Below are positions 1 through 6,906 of a stretch of 13,571 nucleotides of DNA, piece after piece; positions within the stretch are counted from its first letter, which is position 1; each line of letters begins with the position of its first letter. The stretch comes from Candidatus Omnitrophica bacterium UBA5776 (GTDB taxonomy: Bacteria > Omnitrophota > Gorgyraeia > Gygaellales > Profunditerraquicolaceae). Both the position numbers and the translations under genes were made by a program. The notes beneath the pieces are model-generated. The model searched no databases, was not told the DNA's origin, and was given only the letters and a program-made list of their open reading frames with translations. Location of the stretch: assembly GCA_002418595.1 (NCBI GenBank), contig DIEK01000025.1, positions 1,932 through 15,502 of the forward strand, given 5' to 3'.

Positions 1-23
1 TCTCCCAGCTGAGCTACAGCCCC
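1..23 (-). tRNA. tRNA-Ala, 5' end only (partial)
   Basis: Read on the minus strand, the window edge gives the first 23 bases of a tRNA: GGGGCTG acceptor strand, TA at positions 8-9, then GCTCAGCTGGGAGA of the D-arm. This start is typical of bacterial tRNA-Ala. The anticodon, T-arm and 3' end lie outside the window, so the anticodon is unknown and the Ala assignment rests on the acceptor and D-arm sequence alone. Confidence 0.75.
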
Positions 24-107
24 ATGAATCAATTCGACGCGCCGCGACCGAAAGGCCGTGGTTTGCTCATGATTTTGATACTGAGCGGTGCCTATGCGGT
101 TTGAGGG

Positions 108-139
108 GCTTAAACGCGGCCTTAAGTGCGCGTTTAAGC
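108..139. repeat. 11-bp perfect inverted repeat with 10-base loop
   Basis: GCTTAAACGCG (108-118) is followed after ten bases by its exact reverse complement CGCGTTTAAGC (129-139). The loop itself contains the palindrome CTTAAG. No T-run follows on either strand, so it does not look like an intrinsic terminator. It lies in the presumed leader of the tRNA-Ala transcript and could fold in RNA as a processing stem or act as a protein-binding palindrome in DNA. Its role is unknown. Confidence 0.6.
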
Positions 140-199
140 GCCGTCGAAATAAAAATCCCGTATTTACCACTCCGGATAATACTCCGGGCAGAAGTAATA

Positions 200-228
200 A
201 TTATACAACGATTTTCTCAAATTGACAA
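200..228 (-). promoter_or_regulatory. Sigma-70-type promoter reading toward tRNA-Ala
   Basis: On the minus strand there is a -35 box TTGTCA (223-228), a 17-bp spacer and a perfect -10 box TATAAT (200-205). Transcription would start near position 193 and run about 170 nt before reaching tRNA-Ala. No coding gene is visible in that leader. The leader contains an 11-bp inverted repeat (108-139) and a short CCGGA/TCCGG hairpin near 172-187. Confidence 0.55.
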
Positions 229-250
229 ACAGGATTTTAGATAGTATATT
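222..250 (+). promoter_or_regulatory. Sigma-70-type promoter of tRNA-Leu
   Basis: A perfect -35 box TTGACA (222-227), a 17-bp spacer and a -10 box TATATT (245-250) put the start site near 257, ten bases before the tRNA. The -35 box occupies almost the same bases as the -35 box of the divergent promoter toward tRNA-Ala. Confidence 0.7.
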
Positions 251-266
251 TATTATACTCAATAAT

Positions 267-352
267 GCTGGAGTGGTGGAATGGCATACACGTCGGTCTC
301 AAAAACCGATGGGCTAACGTCCGTGTGGGTTCAACTCCCACCTCCAGCACCA
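267..352 (+). tRNA. tRNA-Leu (anticodon CAA), with encoded CCA
   Basis: This is a complete class II tRNA. The acceptor GCTGGAG (267-273) pairs with CTCCAGC before discriminator A349, and CCA is encoded at 350-352. The anticodon stem TCGGT/ACCGA closes the loop CTCAAAA, giving anticodon CAA, which reads the leucine codon UUG. A long variable arm follows the anticodon arm, as expected for tRNA-Leu. The T-arm is GTGGG TTCAACT CCCAC. It is the only plus-strand gene in the window and faces the end of the HD-GYP gene. Confidence 0.95.
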
Positions 353-384
353 CTTCCTGCCCAAAGCGGCATTCCGCAGTTAAA

Positions 385-969
385 TCAGGATTCAACCATC
401 GGTTTAAAAACGGGGGCTTTGTTTTCGATAAGCTCAAGGCAGGCCTTAACTACCATGCGGTCGTAAAGCAGTCCGTTTTTGCTGCGAAGCTCACGCACGG
501 CCTCCTCAAGCCCAAGGGCTGGTCTGTAAACCTGCGGGGAGAGCATCGCTTCCAGAACGTCTGCCACGGCAATGATCCTCGCCGCAGGATGGATATCCCT
601 GCCTTTCAAGCCGCCCGGATAGCCGGAGCCGTCCATCCTTTCATGATGTTGTAGAACTATATCGGCGACGACCGAACCGGGACTTATCTTCTGCAGCAGG
701 CTGTAACCGTATTGAGGATGTTTTCTTATAACTGACATCTCTTTCCTGTCCAGGGCTGCCGGCTTGTTAAGAATGCAGGGGGGCAGTTCAGCTTTTCCGA
801 TGTCGTGCATGAACGCGGCCAATCCGATGTATTCGAGGCCTTCTCCGCAATACCTCATCTCTCCGGCAATGGCGCAGGACAGGCCGGCGACGCGCCTGCC
901 GTGCTCAAGCAGCGTTTTGTCCGCCCCGAATGTTCCGGACACAAGAAAGATCGCCTCCCATTTCTTCAC
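385..969 (-). CDS. Stand-alone HD-GYP domain protein (probable c-di-GMP phosphodiesterase)
   Basis: This 194-residue protein is essentially one HD-GYP domain, the family that hydrolyses cyclic di-GMP in the cytoplasm. Visible metal-site residues are H23, the H55-D56 pair (HDIGK), H84, the H108-H109 pair and D137 (ARIIAVAD). The signature HHERMDGSGYPGG is intact at 108-120. The glutamate four residues before the first histidine, which supplies the third metal in trinuclear members, is a threonine (T19), so a two-metal site is expected. There is no receiver, PAS or membrane segment, so any control must come from expression or partners. The start is GTG at 969, preceded by AAGGA, and it overlaps the TGA of the RND gene by 4 bp (GTGA). 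It is therefore translationally coupled as the last gene of the efflux operon. The domain call is firm. Activity and the link to efflux are inferred. Confidence 0.9.
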   Translation of the reverse strand: MKKWEAIFLVSGTFGADKTLLEHGRRVAGLSCAIAGEMRYCGEGLEYIGLAAFMHDIGKAELPPCILNKPAALDRKEMSVIRKHPQYGYSLLQKISPGSVVADIVLQHHERMDGSGYPGGLKGRDIHPAARIIAVADVLEAMLSPQVYRPALGLEEAVRELRSKNGLLYDRMVVKACLELIENKAPVFKPMVES

Positions 970-3900
970 GCGACTTTCCTTCCGAGGAGTTTCCTTTCAA
1001 AGCCTTCCAGGTACCAGAAAAGCACCGGGATAAGCAGAAAGGTGAAAAAGATCGATGAAAGCATGCCTCCGATCATCACCGCGCCCATCGACTGTTTGAC
1101 CCTGCTCAAACTCCACAACTGGGGAAGCACCCCCAGTATAACGGCGAGAGAAGTCATGATGATGGCGCGGAACTTATCGGAAGCCGCCTGCCACAAGGCA
1201 TCCTTGACCTCCGTTCCCTCTTTCATCTTTACCAGGGTCTGGTCCAAAAGCAGAATGGAGTTGTTAACGACCATCCCCACCAGCATGACCATCCCCATCA
1301 TGGAGGCGATGTTTATGCTCTGGTCGAGGAAGAACAGCCCGAGGATCATCCCGCTGAAAGAGGTGAACACCGCGGCCATGATCGACAGGGGATAGGCGAT
1401 GAGTGAATTCATTATCGCGCACAGAAGCATGAAGGTCAGGATGAGCGCCAGTAGAAAGGCCTTGCCGAGCTCGGCCGTGGACTCGCTCATGTGCTCGGAA
1501 TAACCTGAATACTTGTAACTGTATCCCGGAGGGAACGTCACCGTCTTGAACTCTTTGTCCAATTCGGCGCTGACTATACCCAGGGAGCTCTTGGCCAGAA
1601 ACCCGTCCAGACGGATGATCCGCCTGCGGTCCCTGCGCCAGATCGTCGGCACCGCCTTGTCCATCCTGATCTCTCCAAGCTCATTGATAGGAATCAACCC
1701 CTTGCGCGAAAGTATGGATATCTCTTTGATATCGTCGAAATTGCGGGCATAGCGGTCGTCCAGCTCCACGTTGACCTTATACTCCTCTCCCTTCTCCTTG
1801 TAAACGTTGGAATCCTCCCCGTAGATCGAATAACGCATCACCGCGCCTACGCCGGCCGCGGTCAGACCGAACTCGTTCAGCTTCTCCTCGTCGGGTATCA
1901 GCCGCAGCTCTTTCTTGGGCGTCTTATAGGACAGTATAACGCTTTGGAACGCGCCGTTTTTGTACATTATCTCTTTCATCTGTCCGGCTATCCCCGCCAT
2001 CACCGTGTAATCGGTCCCGTAAAGGTCGATCGCAATGTCGCCGTCGCTGACCGACGAACTCATCCCCTGGCGCACGCAGTTCGCCTCCACGTCGGGAAGA
2101 GAAGAGATGAATACGGTCAGAGAATCGATGATCTGCAGGTCGCTGCGCCTGCGTTTCCCGGAAGGCACCAGGTCCAAAGTGATCTTGGCGTTTTCAACCC
2201 CGTTGTCCCCGATATTGACCAGATACGCCTTTTTCTCCGGTATCGTTTCTATGAAAGCCTCGATGCGTTTTACCGCCTCCCCGGTGCGTTCGATGGTGGA
2301 TCCCTGGGGAAGGGAAAGGTTGACTATGATCTTGTCTTCGTCTGACTTGGGGGCGAAATCGTTCTCCACGAAAGGCACCAGCAGGAACGCGCCCGCCAGC
2401 GCCAGCGCCGACAAGACCAGCGTGAAGCGCGGGAAACGGAACATGAGCTCAAAAATACGTTTGTATTCTCCTTTCAACAGCTCCATCCCGCGGTTGAGGA
2501 ACCCCCAGAGCGTTCTTATCAAGGCGCCTGCGGCCTCTAAGAGACGCGGTCCGGAGCTTTTTCCGGCTGGCCCCGGCTTAAGCATTGCCGCGCACAACAT
2601 GGGGGTGAGGACGAACGACGCCAACAGAGAGAAACAGGTGGCATAGACGACGGTCAGACCGAAAGATTTCATGAATAATCCGACCATACTGCCCATCATT
2701 GCTATGGGAAGAAATACAACCAGGTTGGTCCCGGTGGACGCGATAACCGGTACCGCCACTTCTTTTGTACCTTCTATCGCCGCCTTTTCCGGATCATCGT
2801 GCCGGCTTAAATGGACCATCACGTTCTCCAGTATTACCAGGGCGTTAGAGATCAAAGTTCCCAGTACCGTGGCAATGGCCAGCAAAGTCATCATGTTTAT
2901 GGAAAAACCGGAGCCCCACATCGGGAATAAGGTCGAGACGATGGAAGTGGGAATAATGATCGCCGAAATGAAAGCCATATCGCCCCGCCCCAGGAATAAA
3001 AGCAGCAGAATGATGGTCAATCCTATGCCTGTAAGAATGTTCCGCTCGGTATCGGCGGTCTCATTGACTATAAAGGTCGTGGTATCGGTGGCGATCTCCA
3101 TCTGCATCCCCTGCGGCAGCTCCTTCCGGAATTCAGGCAGTCGGCGTTTCATCTCCTGCGCGATGTAGACTGCGTTGCCGTCCGAGGCCTTGTTAACGGA
3201 AAGAGCGACTACCTCCCTGCCGTTATACCTGGCGATGCTGGATATCTTCTTGTAACCGTCCTCCACAGAAGCGATATCCTTCAACCGGAACTCCCCGCCG
3301 TCCGTGGATACAAGACGGGTCTCCGCTATCTCGTCCACGCTCTGGAATTCCCCTGTAAAACGCACGCTCAGGGCGTCGAAGCCTTTCTCGATGTCTCCGG
3401 CCGGTACGTTCTTGTTGCGCGCCATCAGCGCGGCGATCATCTCGTTTATGCTTATATAATGCTGCTTCATCAGCATCGGATCAAGACGGACGTTAACCTG
3501 GCGTTTCTTTCCGCCGTAAACGTCGACCTTGGCCACGCCGCGGATGGAAGAAAACCTGGTTTTCAGGGTCTTGTCCGCGTATTCGTACAGCTCACGCAGG
3601 TCGCCGGTGTCGCAGGTGAGAACCAGATCCAGTACCGGCTCGATAAGCGGATCGTACTTCTCGATGACCGGCTTTTCCACCGCGTCGGGGAGATCATTGA
3701 GTATCGCCTCCACCTTATCCTTTACTTCTATGGATTTCACGTTCACGTCCGCCGAGAGAAGGAACTCGACGTAAATGAAGCCGAAGCTGTCGTAAGACTG
3801 GCTCTTGATCTTCTTGATCTCGGATATCTCTGAAACGGCGTCCTCGATCTTCTTGACCACCAGGGTCTCCACCTCCAGGGGGGTGGCCCCGGGATAGGTA

Positions 3901-4040
3901 ACGGAAACCGTTACTATCGGAAAATCCACCTTGGGGGTCTTCTCGACCATCAGGTTGGAATAGCTGAAAAACCCGAGCACAACGAAAACCAGGATGAACA
4001 TGATTGTAGTGATCCGGTGTTTTACGAAAAATTCTATCAT
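966..4040 (-). CDS. RND-family efflux permease (AcrB/HAE-1-like)
   Basis: At 1024 residues this is normal RND size. It has a TM1 at about 10-28 (MIEFFVKHRITT start), a large periplasmic domain, a TM2-6 block at about 335-490, a second periplasmic loop and TM8-12 at about 870-1010. Such permeases are trimeric inner-membrane antiporters that export drugs, lipids or metals through an adaptor and a TolC-type channel, and both partners are encoded just upstream. The TM4 motif usually written GxxVDDAIVVxEN reads GTLISNALVILEN (394-406), so S398 and N399 replace the two proton-relay aspartates. In TM10 the lysine is replaced by asparagine (N926 in MVVNNS), whereas T963 of TM11 is kept. The usual proton path is therefore missing or rebuilt. 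ATG 4040 overlaps the adaptor stop by 4 bp. The substrate is unknown. Confidence 0.92.
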   Translation of the reverse strand: MIEFFVKHRITTIMFILVFVVLGFFSYSNLMVEKTPKVDFPIVTVSVTYPGATPLEVETLVVKKIEDAVSEISEIKKIKSQSYDSFGFIYVEFLLSADVNVKSIEVKDKVEAILNDLPDAVEKPVIEKYDPLIEPVLDLVLTCDTGDLRELYEYADKTLKTRFSSIRGVAKVDVYGGKKRQVNVRLDPMLMKQHYISINEMIAALMARNKNVPAGDIEKGFDALSVRFTGEFQSVDEIAETRLVSTDGGEFRLKDIASVEDGYKKISSIARYNGREVVALSVNKASDGNAVYIAQEMKRRLPEFRKELPQGMQMEIATDTTTFIVNETADTERNILTGIGLTIILLLLFLGRGDMAFISAIIIPTSIVSTLFPMWGSGFSINMMTLLAIATVLGTLISNALVILENVMVHLSRHDDPEKAAIEGTKEVAVPVIASTGTNLVVFLPIAMMGSMVGLFMKSFGLTVVYATCFSLLASFVLTPMLCAAMLKPGPAGKSSGPRLLEAAGALIRTLWGFLNRGMELLKGEYKRIFELMFRFPRFTLVLSALALAGAFLLVPFVENDFAPKSDEDKIIVNLSLPQGSTIERTGEAVKRIEAFIETIPEKKAYLVNIGDNGVENAKITLDLVPSGKRRRSDLQIIDSLTVFISSLPDVEANCVRQGMSSSVSDGDIAIDLYGTDYTVMAGIAGQMKEIMYKNGAFQSVILSYKTPKKELRLIPDEEKLNEFGLTAAGVGAVMRYSIYGEDSNVYKEKGEEYKVNVELDDRYARNFDDIKEISILSRKGLIPINELGEIRMDKAVPTIWRRDRRRIIRLDGFLAKSSLGIVSAELDKEFKTVTFPPGYSYKYSGYSEHMSESTAELGKAFLLALILTFMLLCAIMNSLIAYPLSIMAAVFTSFSGMILGLFFLDQSINIASMMGMVMLVGMVVNNSILLLDQTLVKMKEGTEVKDALWQAASDKFRAIIMTSLAVILGVLPQLWSLSRVKQSMGAVMIGGMLSSIFFTFLLIPVLFWYLEGFERKLLGRKVA

Positions 4041-4744
4041 CGCGCTTTCCCCGCTTTATCTATTGCCGCGGCATTGACAACCAAAAGCCTGTCATTATCC
4101 TCAAGCATGCTCTGGCCGCTGAAGATCACCCTGTCCCCGGGCCGCAATCCTTCGGTGACCACCGCGCCGTAGCCGTTCCGCGATCCGATGCCGACCTTGT
4201 ATTTCTTGGCAAAACCAGCATCATCTTTCCAGATGAAATAACCGCCGGAGGAAATATCAAGGACCTCGTTGGGGACCACCAGCGCTTTGTTTATGGTCAC
4301 TGTATGGGCGAAAACTACAAATACCCCGCCCGGCTCGCGCGGTTTCTCAAATTCTATCTCCACAGGGAACATCCCGGTATCCATATTCAGGTCTTTGCCC
4401 ACGCTCTTCAATACTGCCAGAGGGATTGATTTATCCTCGCCATATATTTCCTGCCCGGCTCGAAGGGCCTCCTTGACTTCTCCGGTAACGAACCCGCGGG
4501 CAATGCGGCCATCCACAGCCCTTACGGTAAACTGGTCGTACACCGGGACGTCAGCCGCTTCGATCACCCGGACCTCAACCGGTTTCCCGGATTTTTGCCA
4601 TTCGCTATAGTAACTGATGATCTCCCGGCTACGGTCATACTGCACCAGCCCGATCCGGATAAATACCGAGGCGAAACAAACCAGGATAATCCCCAGATAT
4701 ATTTTTTTCTTGCGGCTATATCTTCTTACCGGCTTCACGTCCAT
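4037..4744 (-). CDS. Short RND periplasmic adaptor (HlyD/MFP-like), apparently lacking the alpha-hairpin
   Basis: This 235-residue protein has an N-terminal membrane anchor (about 14-35) after a basic stretch. A periplasmic part has adaptor-like features: a lipoyl-like remnant (about 53-103, ending GEVKEALRAGQ), a beta-barrel-like stretch ending in the VVPNEVL motif (156-162) and a membrane-proximal part with VVTEGLRPGDRVIFSGQSMLEDND (about 195-218). Adaptors are usually 350-400 residues. There is no room here for the long helical hairpin that normally docks onto TolC. The spirochete adaptor BesA is a published example of a hairpin-less adaptor. ATG 4744 is chosen over an upstream TTG (4759) because GGGAG lies 7 bases before it. 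The gene overlaps the end of the tolC-like gene by 29 bp and the RND start by 4 bp. The family assignment is good; the hairpin loss is judged by length and pattern. Confidence 0.8.
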   Translation of the reverse strand: MDVKPVRRYSRKKKIYLGIILVCFASVFIRIGLVQYDRSREIISYYSEWQKSGKPVEVRVIEAADVPVYDQFTVRAVDGRIARGFVTGEVKEALRAGQEIYGEDKSIPLAVLKSVGKDLNMDTGMFPVEIEFEKPREPGGVFVVFAHTVTINKALVVPNEVLDISSGGYFIWKDDAGFAKKYKVGIGSRNGYGAVVTEGLRPGDRVIFSGQSMLEDNDRLLVVNAAAIDKAGKAR

Positions 4745-6059
4745 CGTATTCTCCCGCAATCAATCTTTCTATTTTCGCCAGGGTAATATTGATGTTAAAC
4801 AAGGTCATTTCTTTATTGAGCCGTTGGTTTGTCAAAAGGAGTTCGGCGTCGTTCAAGTCCGCCAGGCTTATCTGACCGGAAGCGAACATCTCCTGCGATT
4901 GCTTAAACGATTCTTCCGCCAGATTGACCGCCTCGATATTGGCCGCCAGGTTGCTTTTGTATTGGCGGTATTCAAGACAGGATTTCTTCAATTCCAAAAG
5001 CAGCTCTTTCCCGGCCTGTTTTCTGCGCAGAACGGCTATCTCCTTTTCCGCCTGGGACTGGCTCAACCCGGCCTCTTTTAATCCGCCTTCCCAGATAGGA
5101 ATATCCACTTTAAGCCCTGCGCTGCTGTAAGGGTCCAGCCTGTCTCCCTGCAAAAAAGAATGCTGGTTGGATCCCCCGGCGCGGCTCAAAGAGGCGAAAG
5201 CGGATACCGTAGGAAGCAGTCCGGCGTAGCGGCTTTTCACCTGCGATTCGGCGGCTTCTATCTTCTTGCTAAGGCTTTTCAAAGAAGGCTCGCGTTCATT
5301 CATTAAAGATACCAGGGAAACGTAATCGAAATCAGCGTATTCTTCCGCGAAGTCCCCGCTGAGGGCCAGCTTAGACTCCGGATCCGCCTCTATCATCTTC
5401 TTTAGGGTCTCGGTGGCCGCGTCGAATTCCGTCCTCGCATCGTTCACCGTGGGTATGCGGGCCGCAACCTCCGCATTCATGCGGATGATCTCGTATTTGG
5501 AGCTGCGGCCTCCGTAGGCGCGTTTTCCCATAAGTTCCTTATTCTCAACGGCATTTGCGTATGATTTTTCCGCTATGGACAAGGTATTCCTGGCCAGCAA
5601 AGTGCTGTAATAGCCCAGCTTGGCGGCATAGATGATCTCCTGCCTGCCCGTCTCCCGGTCAAATTTGACGGCCTGCAGAGACTGTTTGGCAGACTTGACC
5701 GCGAACATCACCCTGCCGAAAGACCAGATAACCTGGGAGGCGTTTATTCCGCCTTGCAGGACATGGTCGGTCATATCCTCTGCCGCGGAGTTCGGATACT
5801 GCATATTATTGGTCCAGGCCGCGTCGGCGTTCAAATGCGGCAGGATATCGGAACGCACCTGCTGATATAGGCCTTCGCTCCTGTTGACCTGGCTGTCCTT
5901 TATTTTCAGTTCCTCGCTGTTATGCAGGGAAAGACGGATAACGTCCTCAAGGCCTACCTGCAGGACGACGCTTCTGCCGGTCTCTTGCGCGGCGGCCTGT
6001 CCGAATACCATCTGCGCCGTAACAAAAACCGTTATTATCGATACGCCTGTCTTTCTCAT
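4716..6059 (-). CDS. TolC-family outer-membrane efflux protein
   Basis: Starting at ATG 6059 the protein has 447 residues with a signal peptide (MRKTGVSII...FGQAAAQ) and two repeated outer-membrane efflux halves. The first half begins VGLEDVIRLSLHNSEELK. The second contains SAGLKVDIPIWEGGLKEAGLSQSQAEKE and SGQISLADLNDAELLL, all typical of TolC channels that form trimers spanning the outer membrane and periplasm. An in-frame ATG at 6131 exists, but it lies inside the regulator gene and would place 24 extra residues before the signal peptide. The 6059 start is preceded by a GGCGGGG stretch and sits one base after the TAA of the tetR-like gene. It is the exit duct for the adaptor and permease that follow. 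The length is ordinary, so any extension compensating for the short adaptor is not obvious. Confidence 0.92.
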   Translation of the reverse strand: MRKTGVSIITVFVTAQMVFGQAAAQETGRSVVLQVGLEDVIRLSLHNSEELKIKDSQVNRSEGLYQQVRSDILPHLNADAAWTNNMQYPNSAAEDMTDHVLQGGINASQVIWSFGRVMFAVKSAKQSLQAVKFDRETGRQEIIYAAKLGYYSTLLARNTLSIAEKSYANAVENKELMGKRAYGGRSSKYEIIRMNAEVAARIPTVNDARTEFDAATETLKKMIEADPESKLALSGDFAEEYADFDYVSLVSLMNEREPSLKSLSKKIEAAESQVKSRYAGLLPTVSAFASLSRAGGSNQHSFLQGDRLDPYSSAGLKVDIPIWEGGLKEAGLSQSQAEKEIAVLRRKQAGKELLLELKKSCLEYRQYKSNLAANIEAVNLAEESFKQSQEMFASGQISLADLNDAELLLTNQRLNKEMTLFNINITLAKIERLIAGEYDGREAGKKI

Positions 6060-6060
6060 T

Positions 6061-6732
6061 TTAGCCCCGCCTGGCCGTGCCGCCGATACCGTTCCAGAGT
6101 ATCGCCAGCTGGCGTTTAAAATGATATACAATGTTATTGTTGTCCTTGTCCGCGAATTTCGTCGCCAGCAGGGTGCCGGTCAGAATGGTCACCAGCGACA
6201 CGACCATGTCGTCGATATTGGCGTTCTTCGGGATCTCCCCGTTCTTCACTGCGCCTTTAAGGCACTTGGTAAGGAACTCCTCCATACCGGTGTCCCTTAT
6301 GCCTTCTATCCCCGCGCATCCGGGGAACAACAATTCCCTTTCTATCGGGGTCACGCCGCCCCTTTTCGGCAGTTCCCGCTGGTCCATCATGGCGGCGATC
6401 AGCTGGTACATGATATTTGCGTTATTGATCGAACCGGCGAGATTCTCCATAACCGCCTCCACCAGGAGAAGCTTATGGCGCTCCGGGACAAACCGCTGAG
6501 CCTGCCAGATCGCTTTTAACAGGAGGGTATGTATAAAAAAATGGACGATGTCGATCTTTTCCGGGAAATAATTGAAGAATGTCCCCTCGGAGATCTCAGC
6601 GTCCCGGCAGATGCGTTTTATGGAGATATCGTCATAGCGGGCCTTTTCCATGGCCGCGACCATGGCTTTCATAATCGCGATCTTTGTCCTGGCGTGTTTT
6701 ATTTCACGCAACGAATGTTTTTCCCGGCTCAC
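6061..6732 (-). CDS. TetR/AcrR-family transcriptional regulator
   Basis: This 223-residue protein has an N-terminal helix-turn-helix. The HTH lies at about 36-58 (ISIKRICRDAEISEGTFFNYFPEK), matching the TetR pattern of a turn with G/A-x-T-F-F-x-Y-F. The C-terminal helical part (about 65-215) is the variable ligand-binding and dimerisation region, so the inducer cannot be predicted. The start is GTG at 6732, supported by AAGGAG (6738-6743) five bases upstream; no suitable ATG lies nearby. It is the first gene of the efflux operon, immediately followed by the tolC-like gene. A 20-bp palindrome covers its own transcription start, so autorepression of the whole operon, relieved by a substrate of the pump, is the likely logic. 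Confidence 0.93.
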   Translation of the reverse strand: MSREKHSLREIKHARTKIAIMKAMVAAMEKARYDDISIKRICRDAEISEGTFFNYFPEKIDIVHFFIHTLLLKAIWQAQRFVPERHKLLLVEAVMENLAGSINNANIMYQLIAAMMDQRELPKRGGVTPIERELLFPGCAGIEGIRDTGMEEFLTKCLKGAVKNGEIPKNANIDDMVVSLVTILTGTLLATKFADKDNNNIVYHFKRQLAILWNGIGGTARRG

Positions 6733-6737
6733 CGCGG

Positions 6738-6743
6738 CTCCTT
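6738..6743 (-). promoter_or_regulatory. Ribosome-binding site deciding the GTG start of tetR-like gene
   Basis: The minus strand reads AAGGAG five bases before GTG 6732. This supports the non-ATG start. Confidence 0.8.
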
Positions 6744-6747
6744 TTTA

Positions 6748-6767
6748 TTTTGATGTATACACTAAAA
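6748..6767. promoter_or_regulatory. Probable TetR-type operator
   Basis: The site is an imperfect 20-bp palindrome of the form TTTTnnTGTATACAnnAAAA with a perfect TGTATACA core (6754-6761). It overlaps the last base of the -10 box and the expected start site at about 6760. The length, symmetry and position are what a TetR-family repressor dimer needs to block transcription. That the adjacent regulator binds it is inferred. Confidence 0.7.
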
Positions 6768-6794
6768 TTATAGCATACTATAAATATATGTCAA
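6767..6794 (-). promoter_or_regulatory. Consensus sigma-70 promoter of the efflux operon
   Basis: On the minus strand there is a -35 box TTGACA (6789-6794) and a -10 box TATAAT (6767-6772), both perfect, separated by 16 bp. The start is expected near 6760, giving a leader of about 28 nt to GTG 6732. Such a strong promoter would usually need a repressor, and the operator palindrome lies on its start site. Confidence 0.85.
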
Positions 6795-6906
6795 GCCGGA
6801 ATATTCCCCGCCGCAGGACCCTGTCTTTTCCCGGAGAAGCCCAGGCTTAATCGGTACACAGCTATATATAGGTAGTAAAGGAAAGCCGGCAAGAAAGAAC
6901 CTGCGG

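Noticed and set aside
1..352. CRISPR array or rRNA operon next to the tRNA genes
   Set aside because: No regularly spaced repeats are present, and no 16S or 23S sequence is seen upstream of the partial tRNA-Ala.
361..384. Small hairpin GCGG-AATG-CCGC between tRNA-Leu and the HD-GYP gene as a terminator
   Set aside because: The stem has only four pairs and is followed by just three T's on the minus strand and no T-run on the plus strand, too weak to call.
6060..6131. Longer TolC-like protein from ATG 6131
   Set aside because: It adds 24 residues inside the regulator gene, ahead of a good signal peptide; ATG 6059 gives a normal signal sequence.
6795..6906. CCGCAGG / CCTGCGG inverted repeat (6811-6817 and 6900-6906) after the serine hydrolase as a terminator
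   Set aside because: The arms are about 80 bases apart with no T-run, so this is probably chance. I see no clear terminator in this gap.
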